A stretch of 64,000 bases of DNA from Endomychus coccineus (GCA_958510875.1 OY294068.1:79169978-79233977); one strand, 5' to 3'; shown: positions 35,226 to 47,430, counted from the first letter of the stretch. Program-made: numbers and translations. The notes: generated by a model from the sequence alone, not told the origin.

Positions 35226-38013
35226 TAGGAAAAAATTTTTTGCGAAAAACTTCCACCTATATGTAGTACTTCAGAATCTTGATAAAATTGCTCATTTGAA
35301 CGCCGCTGTTGCTTGGTTGTTTCATTTGTTAAACGCTGTGGTGCGTCTTTTAACCAATTCTTAAGGTGAGAATTGATATCCTCTACAGTTGTACTAGAGG
35401 TACTTCGAACAGCACCTGTGATCTTGGAATAAAAATTAGCCTTACATTTAACTACCACTTTTTTTACTTACATGTGACGGCAATTTCCAAATTTAATTCT
35501 GAAAAAGCCCCTTTGTTATGACGGGAACCACAAAAATTGTATTCAGTAGCAAACTGATTGGTCAACACATGTTGCAAAATTTTATTTGTTTTTGAAATAG
35601 CATCTTTTCCACCTATAGTAGCTAACTAGGATGACTAGAAAGAAGTAAAATCAATGATTAAAAAAATACACAGCAATTCCATATTTTCACTAACCAGTCC
35701 TGCTGAATTTTCTTGTTTTTCGATGTGTCTTTCTAGAGAATTTAAATCATTCAGATTTGAAATAGGAAACTTGACAGCCAAGTCTGGCGATGGCACTGTT
35801 ATAAGTTCTCTAACAGAACTAGTAGTTTTCAAATTTTTAAGAATTTGTTCATTCTGTGCTCCAATGATTAATAGCGTTGAAAATATTTCATTGTTGTATT
35901 CTGTAAAAAGAGCTTTAGTCAATTTGTAAGTTTTATGGTGTATTCAGTATAGAGAACAAATTCGAGGAAACATTTTGATCAGCTTCACGGCTACAACTTC
36001 TAAGTGTTTTTGGTGTTATCGGTGTAGAGAATGAACCCGAGCGGAAATTTTGGTCAGCCTTTAAACCAGATGGTGTTAAAATGCTGCTCCTAGTTGGGAA
36101 GCCTAGAATAAAAATAAGATTATTTCAATGTCTAAATATCTAGGAAATTATTTAGTATTATGCTTTGGGTTCAATCTCAACAAATAAATGAAGTCAATGA
36201 AATATAAATTCAGTCAGATAACAAAAATCAGTGGAATGAAAATATGGTCATTGAAACTGAAAAATATTACCGTCCTTGGAACTTGAAGGAGCTGGAAGTA
36301 GGCTCTGCCAGGAATGCCTTCTATAACGTCACGGGCAAAAGGAAAAAGACGTCTCAATTGTTCAGACCCTGTAAATACAACAACGAGCAGTATCTTGGCA
36401 CGAATTCGAGAGATCAATAACTAAATCAGTAGAAATAACCAATACGATCCCACAACTGATTATGTTATCTCCCAAATTGTATAAACAATATGTAATAACA
36501 AATTTGATATCTTGGAAGAGAATAATATTAACAATAATTAGATCTGAAGGAAAGTTGGGAAATTAAATTACTTATTATGTTACAACAATTTATATTAGAA
36601 ATTATAAAGGGAAAGGTAGTTAAAAAAAGGATTCATGATTAACAAGTTAAAAATTGATAATAATTTACTTGATTTGAATCTGAGTAATGAATTGAAGTTT
36701 GTTATCCGAATGATAATTCGAACGAGTGTAACATTGGTTTCACTATTAGATCTCCTAAAGCAGTAAATAGGTACAGTCCTTATTCCGTCCACCTAGATCT
36801 ATAATCAACCAGAAAACTACCAACTAGTTTGATAAGACATATCCATTAGTACCTTCATGTACGAGGTCAAGAAAGGTGATTCTCAAAATCACGCACCCCG
36901 TATCACATGTAATATTGCTAGGTTAAACAGCACAAAAATACGATTTTACCAATCTGCTTACTACTCGTCAAATTATTTCTGTAATGAAGATAAAGAAATA
37001 TTTCTAAGAATGTAGAAGATTATCCCAGAATTATGGTAGATAACAGAATGATTCAGTATGGGTGCTAAGAGGCTTGCTGAGAATTATTTCACTGAATAAT
37101 ATCGACATTCAGGACGTATGTTGAAATAGGTTTTAAGATATCAAATCAAATTAAATAGTCCCTGATGTCAATAATTTCCAATGCAGATTGATAATAACCA
37201 AAAGACAAAAGAAATTGTTAAATCCCAACTTACCTCTAGCTACACCAAAACAGGAATGGAGGCCTTATATTTCCGTTCCACGAACCACCCTCTACTCGTG
37301 AGTCGGGCGTCGTGCAACCAGTGTCTTCAAAGGATTCCATTGATTTCCTATTGAAAGGTAGGTGACACTCCTGGTCAATATGAGTTTCATGATTCAATAA
37401 TCCGAGCAGAAATAGTTATTCTAATCATTACAGTTTTCTTTATGCCAGTAACGTGGAAAGCGTTACAATGATTGGCATGAAATAAAAATATTTTAAAGAA
37501 AAATGACGAAAGTTGAAAACTCTACTAGGCACTGGCAGTACTGGGGTACTGGATGGCTAATTCGTGGTGATAGAGGTAATAACTTTTTTGTTGTTACTTC
37601 TCCCTTCATCACTTATTTCTCCGTCGCTAGATGAGAGAAATTTTTGTGACGGTCTACATATTCTCTTTTTTGCCCGTATAACGTCCTCATCGCATTCACT
37701 TTGTAATCTGACGTTATTTCCGCCAATTTAATCTTCTTTTTCGTCCTCTCTCAATCATCTACAGTTTAGTGATGGATGCATTTATTATATAATTTATTAT
37801 AACAATAATGTACCATACCTGTCTCAAAAAAAAGATATTTTATATATTTTCCATTCCTTTTCAACTGGTTGCTCGTGTCTTGTCAAGGCTTCATCAAAAA
37901 GATGTCTGAATGGCAGCCAAAACTCTTTTTTACGCGGCGTTAACCACGTAGAATAGACGATACCCAGTCCTCCACCTTCTTCTCCTCCAAATTCAATTCC
38001 AACATAAGCCATC
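35226..38013 (-). CDS. Multi-exon DUF4806-domain gene
   Basis: Exon 1 (38013-37835) encodes AYVGIEFGGEEGGGLGIV, then STWLTPRKKEFWLPFRHL, the N-terminal domain typical of DUF4806 proteins. A Ser-rich exon at about 37715-37560 follows (KKRICRPSQKFLSSSDGE), with possible exons at about 36400-36265 and 36105-35945. The DUF4806 core is in three exons: about 35905-35690 (FPISNLNDLNSLERHIE), 35598-35473 (GKDAISKTNKILQHVL, FCGSRHNKGAFSEL, donor GTAAGT) and 35436-35226 (AVRSTSSTTVEDINSHLKNWL). Function is unknown; family members are common and often transposon-associated. Exon 1 has a T8 run after WKIYK that brings an immediate stop and would need a one-base change to reach the donor at 37827. It may therefore be a pseudogene or contain a sequencing error. 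Internal exon limits are approximate. Confidence 0.55.
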
Positions 38014-38663
38014 ATGTAAAATTACCCAACATACGCCATTATGTAAAATTACCCCAAAATTACCACAAAAATTTCACAGTTATTACCTACGCAGCATAAA
38101 ATGGATGTGCTTCAGCGCGTTTTAGTCTAGGTTAAGTCTTCACGAAAAGCTATCAATGCCTAATAGTTAAGCCGCACTCGCTATTACTCGTTACTATTCA
38201 CCTTGGCCCCGAACGAAACATCATTAAACCGCGAAATTCAATTTGAATTCTTATTTGAAGTTTTTGTATGATTATAATTGTAACAGTATATATATTTTGA
38301 TACAATTCCTTTGTTTAAAAAAGAGTTTGACATCAGACTCAAGACAGTAAATAAAGCATTAAGAAAATGTAAAATATATTTCAGAAACGATATTGGATCC
38401 AAATCATCGTGTTCGCCATAACGACAATATAATCAGTTGAAATATTTTTTTATAAATGTATTAATTTTTTTTATTTATGTACATTATTTATGTCTAAAAG
38501 TGGAGACTTATGAGTGGCGTTATTTTTACGTAAAAAAAATGACATCTCAGATTGGTAAAAAATATTACGTAGATAAGACGTTCATTTTTAGTAATATGAC
38601 GTCTTTGAGACGAATTTTGATATATAATAACAGACGTAATAAAAACGTCAGTCTGCTAGCTGG

Positions 38664-38865
38664 GAAGTCTGTAAACAAAATTTCATCAAAATCATATTAG
38701 ATTTTCATCTCAAAGATTTTTTATATTGTATATGCTTGTAGGAACAGAATATCGGAAAAGATTCAATTTTTTTTTCTGGAAAACTGTTTTCCGCAGATTG
38801 TTCTTCTCGGAACGTACATAAGGAACACGTGAGTAGTCTGTAAAAAAAATTTCATCAAAAACGGG
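38664..38865 (+). repeat. Satellite array, right part
   Basis: Resumes with agtctgtaaacaaaatttcatc and contains one full unit (ttagattttcatctcaaag ... gcttgtaggaacagaatatc ... ggaacgtacataagg) plus a partial one. It is the continuation of 19840-20241. Confidence 0.88.
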
Positions 38866-41270
38866 GTGCGGCTCTTGTAAATAATTACCCCTGTTGGTTT
38901 ATAGCACTAGAGCGCTACGTAAGCTATACTGGTTCAAGAGAATCAAAACTTTTTTGTACTTGGAAACAAGACATATCTAAAAGGTTTTAGTATAGAAATG
39001 ACATGTTGGCACAGTACGAGATTTTCTCAAGTGTCACAGATACATGTAAAAATTGGAACTTTGGAACTTGAAATAAACTTCGTTCATTTATAATCTTATC
39101 AAGATATCTTTTGACATTTTAGCAACTACTACGGTCTTCGATTTTATCACGTCTAAAAACCCTCACCGATTCTTGTGTTTATGTGACATGAGGACTTTCA
39201 CAGCGATCGATTCTGATATTATCAATCAATAAGTCAATGGTCTATTATACCAAAGTTCACGAAATATACAATTGTACTAACCAACCACCCGTGATACAAC
39301 TTACTTCTTCGGAAGAATTAAAAAAAAAGGAATTATCAAAGGCAAGAACAAAATACAAGAAACTTTGATTTCTCGATTTTTCGGAGAATATCCCAGGTTA
39401 CGCTGTAATTCATATCTAGAGAACAACTGAAATGTAATACCAGATGGTATTGGAAAAATATATCTCCCATGGAGGGGGGGGGAAGGGAGTACAGACTTTC
39501 CTTGAACATTCCAGCAGTCTTCAATTGAACACACATGGCACACAAATCACAAATATATTATGGTGAGGAAGACAAGCAGACTTACCCTCAACATTCCAGA
39601 AGTCTCCAAAGGAATACACATTGCACACGAATCCCAAAATATTATGGTGAGGAAGTCAAGCAGAAGAGACACGACTCCCGGTCCCAACTCCTGACAAGCA
39701 AGTGGAACTTTTTAGGTTTTTAGTCGTTTGCTCTGCATATCGACAAAACGATGGGGGCGGAAAGAGTATCTATTAGCCAGCGTTATAGACGTTGAACCCG
39801 TTCATCAACTGAATCGTTGATTGAAAGAATTAAGAAGATTTGTCTTTATGCTGTGCTTTGATGAAATCTTTCGTGCCTCACCATACCCCATTCCCTAGGC
39901 CCAGAAACTAGTAGTCCCAGTAGTCTATTCAAATTCGTGAAAATTTGATGAAATTCTGGAAAATTTTTATGATAAAGTGTAGGTTTTGGTATCTTAAAAA
40001 CTAATTTGTCTGCGCAGTCATGGGGGTTGGTGAATTGTATTAGTATTTATTATAAGTGATTAACGGATTAAATTCATCATCTACGTAATTTGCAATTTAA
40101 GAGTAAAATACTCAAACACGTCAATTTTCAATTCTAAAATGACTTTTTCAGGCATACCTTTATACCTTCTCTTTCAACCCCTCTTGGAGTGACAGCAACC
40201 CCTTCAAAATTTTTAAATGGATCGAAGTTACATGTGATAGCTCATGGAAGGCTTTTAAATTGTCGATTCATAGTAGAGGAAATGAAAACATAAAATGACC
40301 CGAACCTCTTGTTTCTTATCATATTGATGAATTTTCATGAAACCTGCATTCGCTCCATTTTTAGATTAATAAAAATTTTATTATTTAGATTTTATAGGTC
40401 TACCCCGTGTGATTGCTACAGGGGTTGACAGCACCCACATTTTATATCTCGCTGAGTTCTCAACCGAATGGTTTGAAATTCAAGTACAAGCGGTTCTAGA
40501 GGGTGAAATAGCCGCGATATATAACCAGAATAATACGTTTCCGCAAATGTATCTAATAAAGAAACTCAAATGTATAATTTTTTGTGATATGTTAAAAGAA
40601 ACCCTCTTTCTCTCTTTTTGTTGAGTATTTTGCCACTTGCGTTTCAGAAAGAACGATATATTGAAATTGAATGATTATGACACAAAATCAACCAGAAAAG
40701 TATGATTTGGCAGATATTTGGCATGTAGGCATAATTTAAGATACTGTGACGTACCTTGCTACTTTTTGGCGATAATTACTTACTACGGCCTCAACACTCC
40801 TTCCAGTCTACCAGATCTGAGTCCGATTGACTTTTATGTTGGTCTCTCGGGCACCAGATTTTACTCATGGTTTACTCCTCGTTAAGGGTTTCTGCTAGTG
40901 CCCTTACCACAAAGCGAATCACTGTGCTATCTATGGATAGCCTCATCCCAGGGTAGTCTCAGTGAAGTAAGTAACCAGGGGTCAATCGGAAAGACTGAAA
41001 AGTATTAGAATTGCAGGTTTTTTTTTTCAAATTGGTTTGGCATTGACCAGGTCATCTGCCACGTAGTTTTGAAAAGAACGTTCGAGCTGGCTAAAGCAAC
41101 ATGAATTTAATTCCACAATTACCACCAGGATTAGGGGGAGGTAACAGACACACTTCTCGCCCTGGGACCGATCAGGGCATTTGAACAGATGGAAGGCCAC
41201 GGAAACACATATATGAGTGAGGGAAGGATACGAGTCCTACAGATCATACTTCGTCTAGGCTTTATATTTT
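38866..41270. other. Non-coding stretch
   Basis: No supported gene. Contains a tandem duplication at 39490-39664 (about 86-bp unit with tattatggtgaggaag.caagcaga) and a G9 run at 39473-39482. The short open frames here match nothing I know. Confidence 0.5.
39490..39664 (+). repeat. Tandem duplication, about 86-bp unit
   Basis: cagactt.ccttgaacattccag and cacacaaatc..aaatattatggtgagg each occur twice, with several substitutions. Confidence 0.75.
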
Positions 41271-42033
41271 AATTTTCGATTTATGAAAGAATCTATAGAA
41301 AGTGCGATAAATTTCCACGGAGTTCTTTAGGAATACGGAGGGTAACCATATGGGTTCCTCACAACCAAGAGATCTCAATTGGGTTATTAACCAATTGGAA
41401 TTCACTCTGTTCATTTCACAGCCAAAAATCATATTATACAAATGTCCATACTCCCCGCAGTTACATACGGGAGTTTTACATAATCCAATTTTGTGTAAAT
41501 GTGCGGGAAAAAGCGTGGTTGAATTTTATTCTCGATATGATTGTGATTTCATTTCTGTAGAGTGAATGCTGGCTGAACCAGGATTTTGATGGTATTGACA
41601 GATGAAATTTACAGAAATTTGTACTATACGTGAAGCTGTAGTTTCTCCAGCGAACTTCCCATTTATTTTGCAATTGTGTTTTGTATTGATAGTGAATATC
41701 CGACAGACAAATTGATGTAATGGAATCACTCTTTCCACTAAAGTTCTTGGCAGCACTATCGGCTAAAATATTGCCTTGAATTCCTGTATGCCCTTTGACC
41801 CAAATTAATCTTACGGGGATGGATGTCGTGTGGAGACCATGTAATAACCCAAGAATGTTATAGATAAAGGGGTTTAAGAGATAATGGCAGAAAAAATTTC
41901 GAATTGTCAATAGGACCGCTTTGGAATCTGTGAATATTGTGATTGATTGTCCTCTAGTATTCCTGTTGCACCACTCCAGGGCTTCATAGATTGCTAAAGC
42001 CTCAGCTGAGAAAATAGAGGATTGATGTCCCTT
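41271..42033 (-). pseudogene. LINE tail: RNase H domain and CCHC zinc knuckle
   Basis: On minus from 42030 the sequence reads SSIFSAEALAIYEALEW, ITIFTDSKAVL, then IWVKGHTGIQGNILADSAAK, which are the acidic and His motifs of an RNase H domain. The open frame runs to 41476. After a frameshift near 41490 the C-terminal tail follows (CNCGEYGHLYNMIFGC), a CCHC-like knuckle, and a stop near 41271. This combination occurs at the end of ORF2 in I/R1-type non-LTR elements. The copy is 5' truncated at about 42033, as is usual for LINE insertions. Confidence 0.8.
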
Positions 42034-42217
42034 AAGCTAGCAGAGCAAGATTAGCAGAATGCAAAAAAAAGACTACTAAAATTAGACGCTAATTAAACGC
42101 TAATTAAATGTGCTAATTAAAAATTTAACGCTCCTTTTTAAAAAAAAAAACAACATGTTCTGCCAGCTCAACATTGAGCCAGCAGAGCACGACACAACAA
42201 TTACTCGAATCATGATG

Positions 42218-42272
<55 letters not shown>

Positions 42273-42861
42273 CCTTTATTTAAACGCTAATTAAATGTAC
42301 TAATTAAAACTTTAACGCTCCTTTTTTTTAAAAAAAAAACGACATGTTCTGCCAGCTCAACATTGAGCCAGCAGAGCACGACACAACAATTACTCGAATC
42401 ATGATGATATATATCAAAATTATCCTTTATTTAAACGCTAATTAAATGTGCTAATTAAAAATTTAACTCTCCTTTTTTTTTAAAAAAAACGACTTGTTCT
42501 GCCAGCTCAACATTGAGCCAGCAGAGCACGACACAACAATTACTCGAATCATGATGATATATATATCAAAATTATCCTTTATTTAAACGCTAATTAAATG
42601 TGCTAATTAAAAATTTAACGCTCCTTTTTTTTAAAAAAAAAAACGACATGTTCTGCCAGCTCAACATTGAGCCAGCAGAGCACGACACAACAATTACTCG
42701 AATCATGATAATATATATATATCAAAATTATCCTTTATTTAAACGCTAATTAAATGTGCTAATTAAAAATTTAACGCTCCTTTCTTAAAAAAAAAAACGA
42801 AATGTTCTGCCAGCTCAACATTGAGCCAGCAGAGCACGACACAACAATTACTCGAATCATG

Positions 42862-42913
<52 letters not shown>

Positions 42914-42915
<2 letters not shown>

Positions 42916-43156
42916 AAGTTGTGGGTTCTCTTAGGTTTTTCAGCAATTTTAAATGAATTATCTCAATGAAACAATCTTTTCATTCGACGCGTTTCGGCTT
43001 TCGCCTTCTTCAGGAATTTATTCATTGTTTACATTATGAAGTGAGTTGATTTTACGGAAGCACACACTCATCATGGCTTTGAAATTCAGACTGTTTCATT
43101 GAGATAATTCATTTAAAATTGCTGAAAAACCTAAGAGAACCCACAACTTACTTTAG
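42914..43156. mobile_element. Penelope-like foldback fragment
   Basis: Arms 42914-42979 and 43090-43156 form an almost perfect 66-bp inverted repeat (aagtaagttgtgggttctct...). The loop on minus reads CCTGAAGAAGGCGAAAGCC followed by GAAACGCGTCG. That string (CTGANGA, short GGC/GCC stem, GAAA) is the hammerhead-like block characteristic of Penelope-like retroelement terminal repeats. No coding sequence remains. Confidence 0.6.
42983..43014 (-). ncRNA. Hammerhead-like core in the foldback loop
   Basis: CTGAAGA, stem GGC-GAAA-GCC, GAAA, then CGCGTCG. The conserved core positions other than the free seventh one are present. The cleavage-site side was not verified. Confidence 0.4.
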
Positions 43157-43376
43157 ATAAACCAGCAAAAGAAAACCACAGCGAATTTATATATATATAT
43201 ATATATCAAAATTATCCTTTATTTAAACGCTAATTAAATGTGCTAATTAAAAATTTAACTCTTCTTTTTTAAAAAAAAAATGACATGTTCGGCCAGCTCA
43301 ACATTGAGCCAGCAGAGCACGATACAACAATTACTCGAATCATGATGATATATATATCAAAATTATCCTTTATATA

Positions 43377-44950
43377 ATAACTTCGATGTTTTCTCCATAA
43401 TTTTGTTATAGCGAAAATTGCTATAACAGCTAATCCTATGTATAGGATAATAGTCCAGATGCTTGGAATGTGGTATTTGAAAGATTCTTCTATAATAGGT
43501 ATGATATTGTTTGATGGAAGGTCTTTCAAATTCAGAGCCTTCAAATCCACACTAAATTTGGGGACTTCATTTTTTGTGTGTTCGAATTTTAATTTGTTAA
43601 TCACAAGAGGTTGTCCATATGTGCTGTCTATGTACGTCATCTCATGATTGTGGAAATACGTTTTACATGTGTGTTGTTTTATCAGGTAGATTCCCATTAG
43701 TTGCCTGGATTCTGTTCCTTCTTGACATTTTATTTTGATTTCTTCTTTTTGAGGGAATATTCCAAGATATTGATTAATTTCAGGGATGATTTCCATATGG
43801 TTTTCTGGGATGTTCAAATGAATATACTGACATTGGCTTGAATTTCCATTTAGTAATATTCCCTTCTCGCATAATGAGTTATGATTACTTTGGATGTAAT
43901 TAGGACATTGATATATTTTACCTTTTATACAAATGTCGTTTAGAGGTTCAATAATGTTGTCTTTAGATTTCAATAGATATTTTATATCGGGAATTATCGT
44001 TACAAATTCTGATTCGTATTTAGTTGGAATTGGGTGTAAATAGTAGAGCTCGGACTCTTTGTCAAAAATCAATTGGGACTGACAAGAAATAATTAATTGT
44101 GGAAGATTTGATTTTACAATTAATTTTTATTATCGATTCGAAATCTAATATGTTTTCATATTTCAATTCAAAGGGTAGACTTTCTTTATAAAGTGAAGAT
44201 ATTTTTTGTGATGCCAAGAATAGATCTCTAGTTTTCATTATGCTGGGATGTAGAGTATTCAATTTGCAAAAGGTGATGGAGTTCTCAACATCTTGTAAGA
44301 TGTTTAAAAAGTATTATAAAGTATTAACAATTGATTATATAAGTCTTTTGCGAATAGGATATCTTCAGTTATAGCTACACGTTTCACTAATATACCCAAT
44401 TGAAGGATTTTTGATTTTAGTAACATTTCGTTATGATGTATGTCCTTTATAGTATTATCAAAATTTTCGATGATTTGTTGATTGAGAGAGTATTGCAGTT
44501 TTAATTGATTTTGAATATTATGTTGATTGGTTTGCATATGTTCCAAAATTTTATTGAACTTTTCGCCATCTTGTGCGTCTAGGTTGCCCGTAAACATTTT
44601 TATAACAGAGCCTAGTCCGTTGATTAAACCTCTTCTGTTTCTGACTTTGCCAGAATGTATATTGATATTATTTATTTTTTCTTTGATAATAATTTGACTA
44701 TATGTAACCATTTTGTTGTAGTTATCTAGTTCGTGAGAGTATTGTTTACAGTGGTTGACTTAAGATTTTCGCACTGGATGTTTAAAGTATTATATTCATC
44801 GTATAGGGGTTGCAGATGGTAGTAATGGACGAATATATGTTCAGTTTGTTGCAGCTTGGCGGGACCCAAGTTAATTGGTAGAAGCCCCAAGTTCAAAGTT
44901 ATATTTTTTATGTCTGCTCCTCGTCCAACTGAGACGGACCTGGAATACAA
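43377..44950 (-). pseudogene. F-like envelope fusion protein of errantivirus type, broken
   Basis: Segments in order on minus: 44950-44726 (N-terminal part); 44711-44304, with a furin-like RNRR followed by a GLINGLGSVIKMFTGN stretch (the cleavage site and fusion-peptide region of baculovirus-F-like envelopes) and a heptad-rich helix; 44262-44062; and 44072-43269, with cysteine-rich ectodomain and the transmembrane segment IWTIILYIGLAVIAIFAI near the end. Frames change at about 44720, 44290 and 44070, so no complete protein is encoded. The cytoplasmic tail is replaced by minisatellite sequence after about 43377. Confidence 0.85.
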
Positions 44951-45795
44951 GTTTTCTGCTTAGGTCGTTTAATATTAGACAGGTGGATATTTTCCGTTGT
45001 GTTACCATGTTTGGGTATTATCTTGGCAGTTTTTAAATTTTTGTCAATACTTTTTATTCCTTCAGGTTTGAATTTATTATTGGTTTTGCTTTGTTTCTGT
45101 TTATTTTGTACATAGACCTGTTCGATAATATCTGGTAGAGTTTCTCTAAGCTCATTTGCTTTATTAATTACTCGTTCCTTTTTTTGTTGGATATCGAGAT
45201 TTAATTTTTTATATAGCAATTTAATTTTTCCCCTGTGGTTCGAAATATAATTATTTGCCAATTGTTTATCTAGTTCAATGTTAAAAGGAGATTCAGTTTG
45301 TAAGTGACCGGTTATAATTTCGTAAGGTCGTAGATTAGTTACAGAGTGTATTGAATTATTGTAGGCTAGTAAAGCATAATTGATTTTTGTTTCTATATGT
45401 TCATTTTGATATTCTCTCTGATTGTTCAAAAGTCTTATGTGTTCAATTGAAGTGGAGTGGAATCTTTCGACGATCCCATTTGATTCTGGGTGTTGAGAAC
45501 TTATAAAATGCATTTTTACCTTATGAGTTTGTAATAACTCTTTCACTAGACTGTTTTTAAATTCTAAACTGTTATCTGATATTATTTGCTCTGATATACA
45601 GTGGTGGGTAAAATATCTTACGAGATTATTAACAACTTCTATGCCTTGAGCCGAATTTAATCTATAAGCTTGGGCATATTTGGAAAATGAATCGACTATT
45701 GTTAAAAATTTTACGTTCTCCAAAGAAATACTGTCGACATGTAAGATCTGAAAGGGTCTTACGGCAGTAGGCGTTATATTGAATTTTAGTTTCAA
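44908..45795 (-). CDS. Errantivirus-like integrase (C-terminal part of Pol), open
   Basis: A 295-residue open frame with ILHVDSISL, then IVDSFSKYAQAY, ISDNSLEFKNSL and SSQHPESNGIVERFHST: the D, D and E of the retroviral-type core. A long basic tail follows (QQKKERVINKANEL, NKQKQSKTNN). The zinc-binding N-terminal domain lies upstream in a disturbed frame (45800-46020). It overlaps the start of env by about 40 nt, as in related elements. It would insert the DNA copy into the genome, but the rest of Pol is damaged. Confidence 0.85.
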   Translation of the reverse strand: MKLKFNITPTAVRPFQILHVDSISLENVKFLTIVDSFSKYAQAYRLNSAQGIEVVNNLVRYFTHHCISEQIISDNSLEFKNSLVKELLQTHKVKMHFISSQHPESNGIVERFHSTSIEHIRLLNNQREYQNEHIETKINYALLAYNNSIHSVTNLRPYEIITGHLQTESPFNIELDKQLANNYISNHRGKIKLLYKKLNLDIQQKKERVINKANELRETLPDIIEQVYVQNKQKQSKTNNKFKPEGIKSIDKNLKTAKIIPKHGNTTENIHLSNIKRPKQKTCIPGPSQLDEEQT

Positions 45796-46039
45796 GGGGT
45801 TTCTGTCATATTTTGTTACTTGGCATATTTCACAATTATTGATATAGTTTTGTATAGATTTTCGTTAATTAGGCCAATAATATACATTTTTTATTTGGTT
45901 TTCTGTTTCATCTAGTCCTCTATGATTCGTTTTACTCTCATGATAGTTTTGTATAGTAGTCATCTTCGATAATATCTACGAGTTTTGTTGTACATTTAAT
46001 CATATTGAGTTCAGAGTTTTTGAAATATTTCTGTAGCAC

Positions 46040-46846
46040 TTAACTGAATTTTTCGTAAATGGGGTCTTCAAAATATAAATAATATTTAACTTTCGGTACA
46101 ATAAAGTCTCTAGTGAAACTAATCATTTCTTGTTCGTAATTGTTTTTTGAAAATTGAATATGAATTCTTTGTTTATCTTTATGCAATTCTATTATTGACG
46201 GAACTGAGGGTTCATAATTCACTTCTGAAATAATGATTTGGTTCTTCCCAAAATTGACTGGACAGTCTGCAATTTGGATACCTATTATGGGTTGTTCCTC
46301 GTTAGAGTGAGTAGTATCTATGTCTAAATCGTTTACATCATCAGGTTCTACTATTAAAGATTCAGTTTCCATTTGTCTATCAGGGTCCTCTAGTTCTTTA
46401 TTGAAGTTTTCTATATAGTCAAAAATTGCTTTGGGGGCTTTAGAATCAGTTAAAACTTTAAGTTGAATTCGTGATAGAGCATCAGCGTTTTTATTCAGAG
46501 TACCTTTTTTGTAAATTACTTCGTAATCGAATTCTTCGAGTTTTAATCGCCATCGGACTAATTTTGAATTTGGTTCTTCCAAAGAAAACAACCATTGTGG
46601 TGGTTTGTGATCTGTGACTATGTATATTTTTCTACCAAAAAGATAAGGTCTGAAATATTTTATTGCATAAATTATCGCCAATAGTTCCTTTTCAATAGTA
46701 GAATAGTTCATTTCCGAAGCGATAGTGTTGTCGCCAAACAAATATGTGGAAAAAAAGACAGAATTGTTGACTGTGAGAATGACGCAATAGAACGCGCTTC
46801 TACGCAAGATCAGCATAATTACATTATGAATATGAGCTGCTTTCAT
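46040..46846 (-). pseudogene. Ty3/gypsy Pol: RNase H region
   Basis: Reads [30 protein letters not shown], then [14 protein letters not shown] and KNADALSRI, the RNase H domain of Ty3/gypsy Pol, then an acidic linker to the integrase. The upstream part (about 46750-46846) is unrelated or scrambled, and reverse transcriptase is absent. Confidence 0.85.
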
Positions 46847-46934
46847 TTTTATTGTCTTTACATATCATAACCTGTTATGATAAAGTCCCTGTGCTAAAGT
46901 ATTGTATTTTTCAAAAACCGTTTTTTCTGGACCA

Positions 46935-47159
46935 CTAACGTAATTTGTTTGAATTATTTCTTGTTTTGTTATCTTGCTCACGAGTATAAGGTTTCTTGTT
47001 GATAGTCCCTGTTCCGGGTATTGTTTTATGTGTCATACTGCTTGATGTTACCACTTTCTGGACAAATTCTTCGAAGGTTCCCTTCAAGAAATCCTTGGCT
47101 GTAGGTATGGATGTGGTGCTATTGGGTTTACAATTACTCTCTGTATCCTCTTTTACCAA
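46935..47159 (-). pseudogene. Gag/Pol junction remnant (uncertain)
   Basis: A 74-codon frame rich in Thr, Lys and Asn (FLKGTFEEFVQKVV, TREQDNKTRNNSNKLR). Its position upstream of the RNase H piece suggests the end of gag, but I recognise no motif. Confidence 0.3.
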
Positions 47160-47430
47160 CAGGTTTTCTATTCCATATGGTATATTGTTAACAAAAAGTT
47201 TATTTTTTTTGTGATTTAGCAGTCGGCCTGGTTATCCTGTTTAGCGAGAAGGAGGTGTTTGCGTAGGATCCTGTTTTCCTCCCTCTGAATTGTGGTTAGA
47301 TCGTTCGTTACAGATATATTTGTTCCTTTCAATTCATGACAACTATTTAAAATATGTCTTTCCATCCAGTATGAAACGAGATCAATTTTATTGGGCTATT
47401 TTGGATTTTCCCAAGGTATAAAAATCATTA

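Larger units (their letters stand above)
42090..43376 (+). repeat. Minisatellite, about 150-bp unit with internal hairpin, six copies
   Basis: Units begin near 42093, 42271, 42421, 42571, 42726 and 43208. Each has taaacgctaattaaatgtgc, a T-run/A-run pair, tctgccagctcaa..ttgagccagcaga (hairpin), cacgacacaacaattactcg and a variable (AT)n tail before aaaattatcctttat. Copies are nearly identical apart from the AT tracts. A foldback element interrupts the array after the fifth unit. Confidence 0.92.
43377..47210 (-). mobile_element. Env-bearing Ty3/gypsy retroelement (errantivirus-like), decayed
   Basis: The order on minus is a gag/pol remnant (47159-46935), RNase H (46846-46040), integrase (45795-44908) and envelope (44950-43377), the layout of insect errantiviruses. 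Reverse transcriptase and most of gag are missing between 46846 and 47210, and no LTR is recognisable at either side. The 3' side ends directly at the minisatellite. Confidence 0.85.

Noticed and set aside
37280..37330. tRNA-like GC-rich patch
   Set aside because: No cloverleaf could be drawn and no A/B box pair is visible.
40830..41000. Possible conserved exon (GC-richer, gggcaccagat... region)
   Set aside because: Stops in all frames within short distance and no motif; probably a decayed repeat.
42090..43376. CRISPR-like array (regular repeats)
   Set aside because: Units are about 150 bp, contiguous, without unique spacers, and the DNA is eukaryotic; it is a minisatellite.
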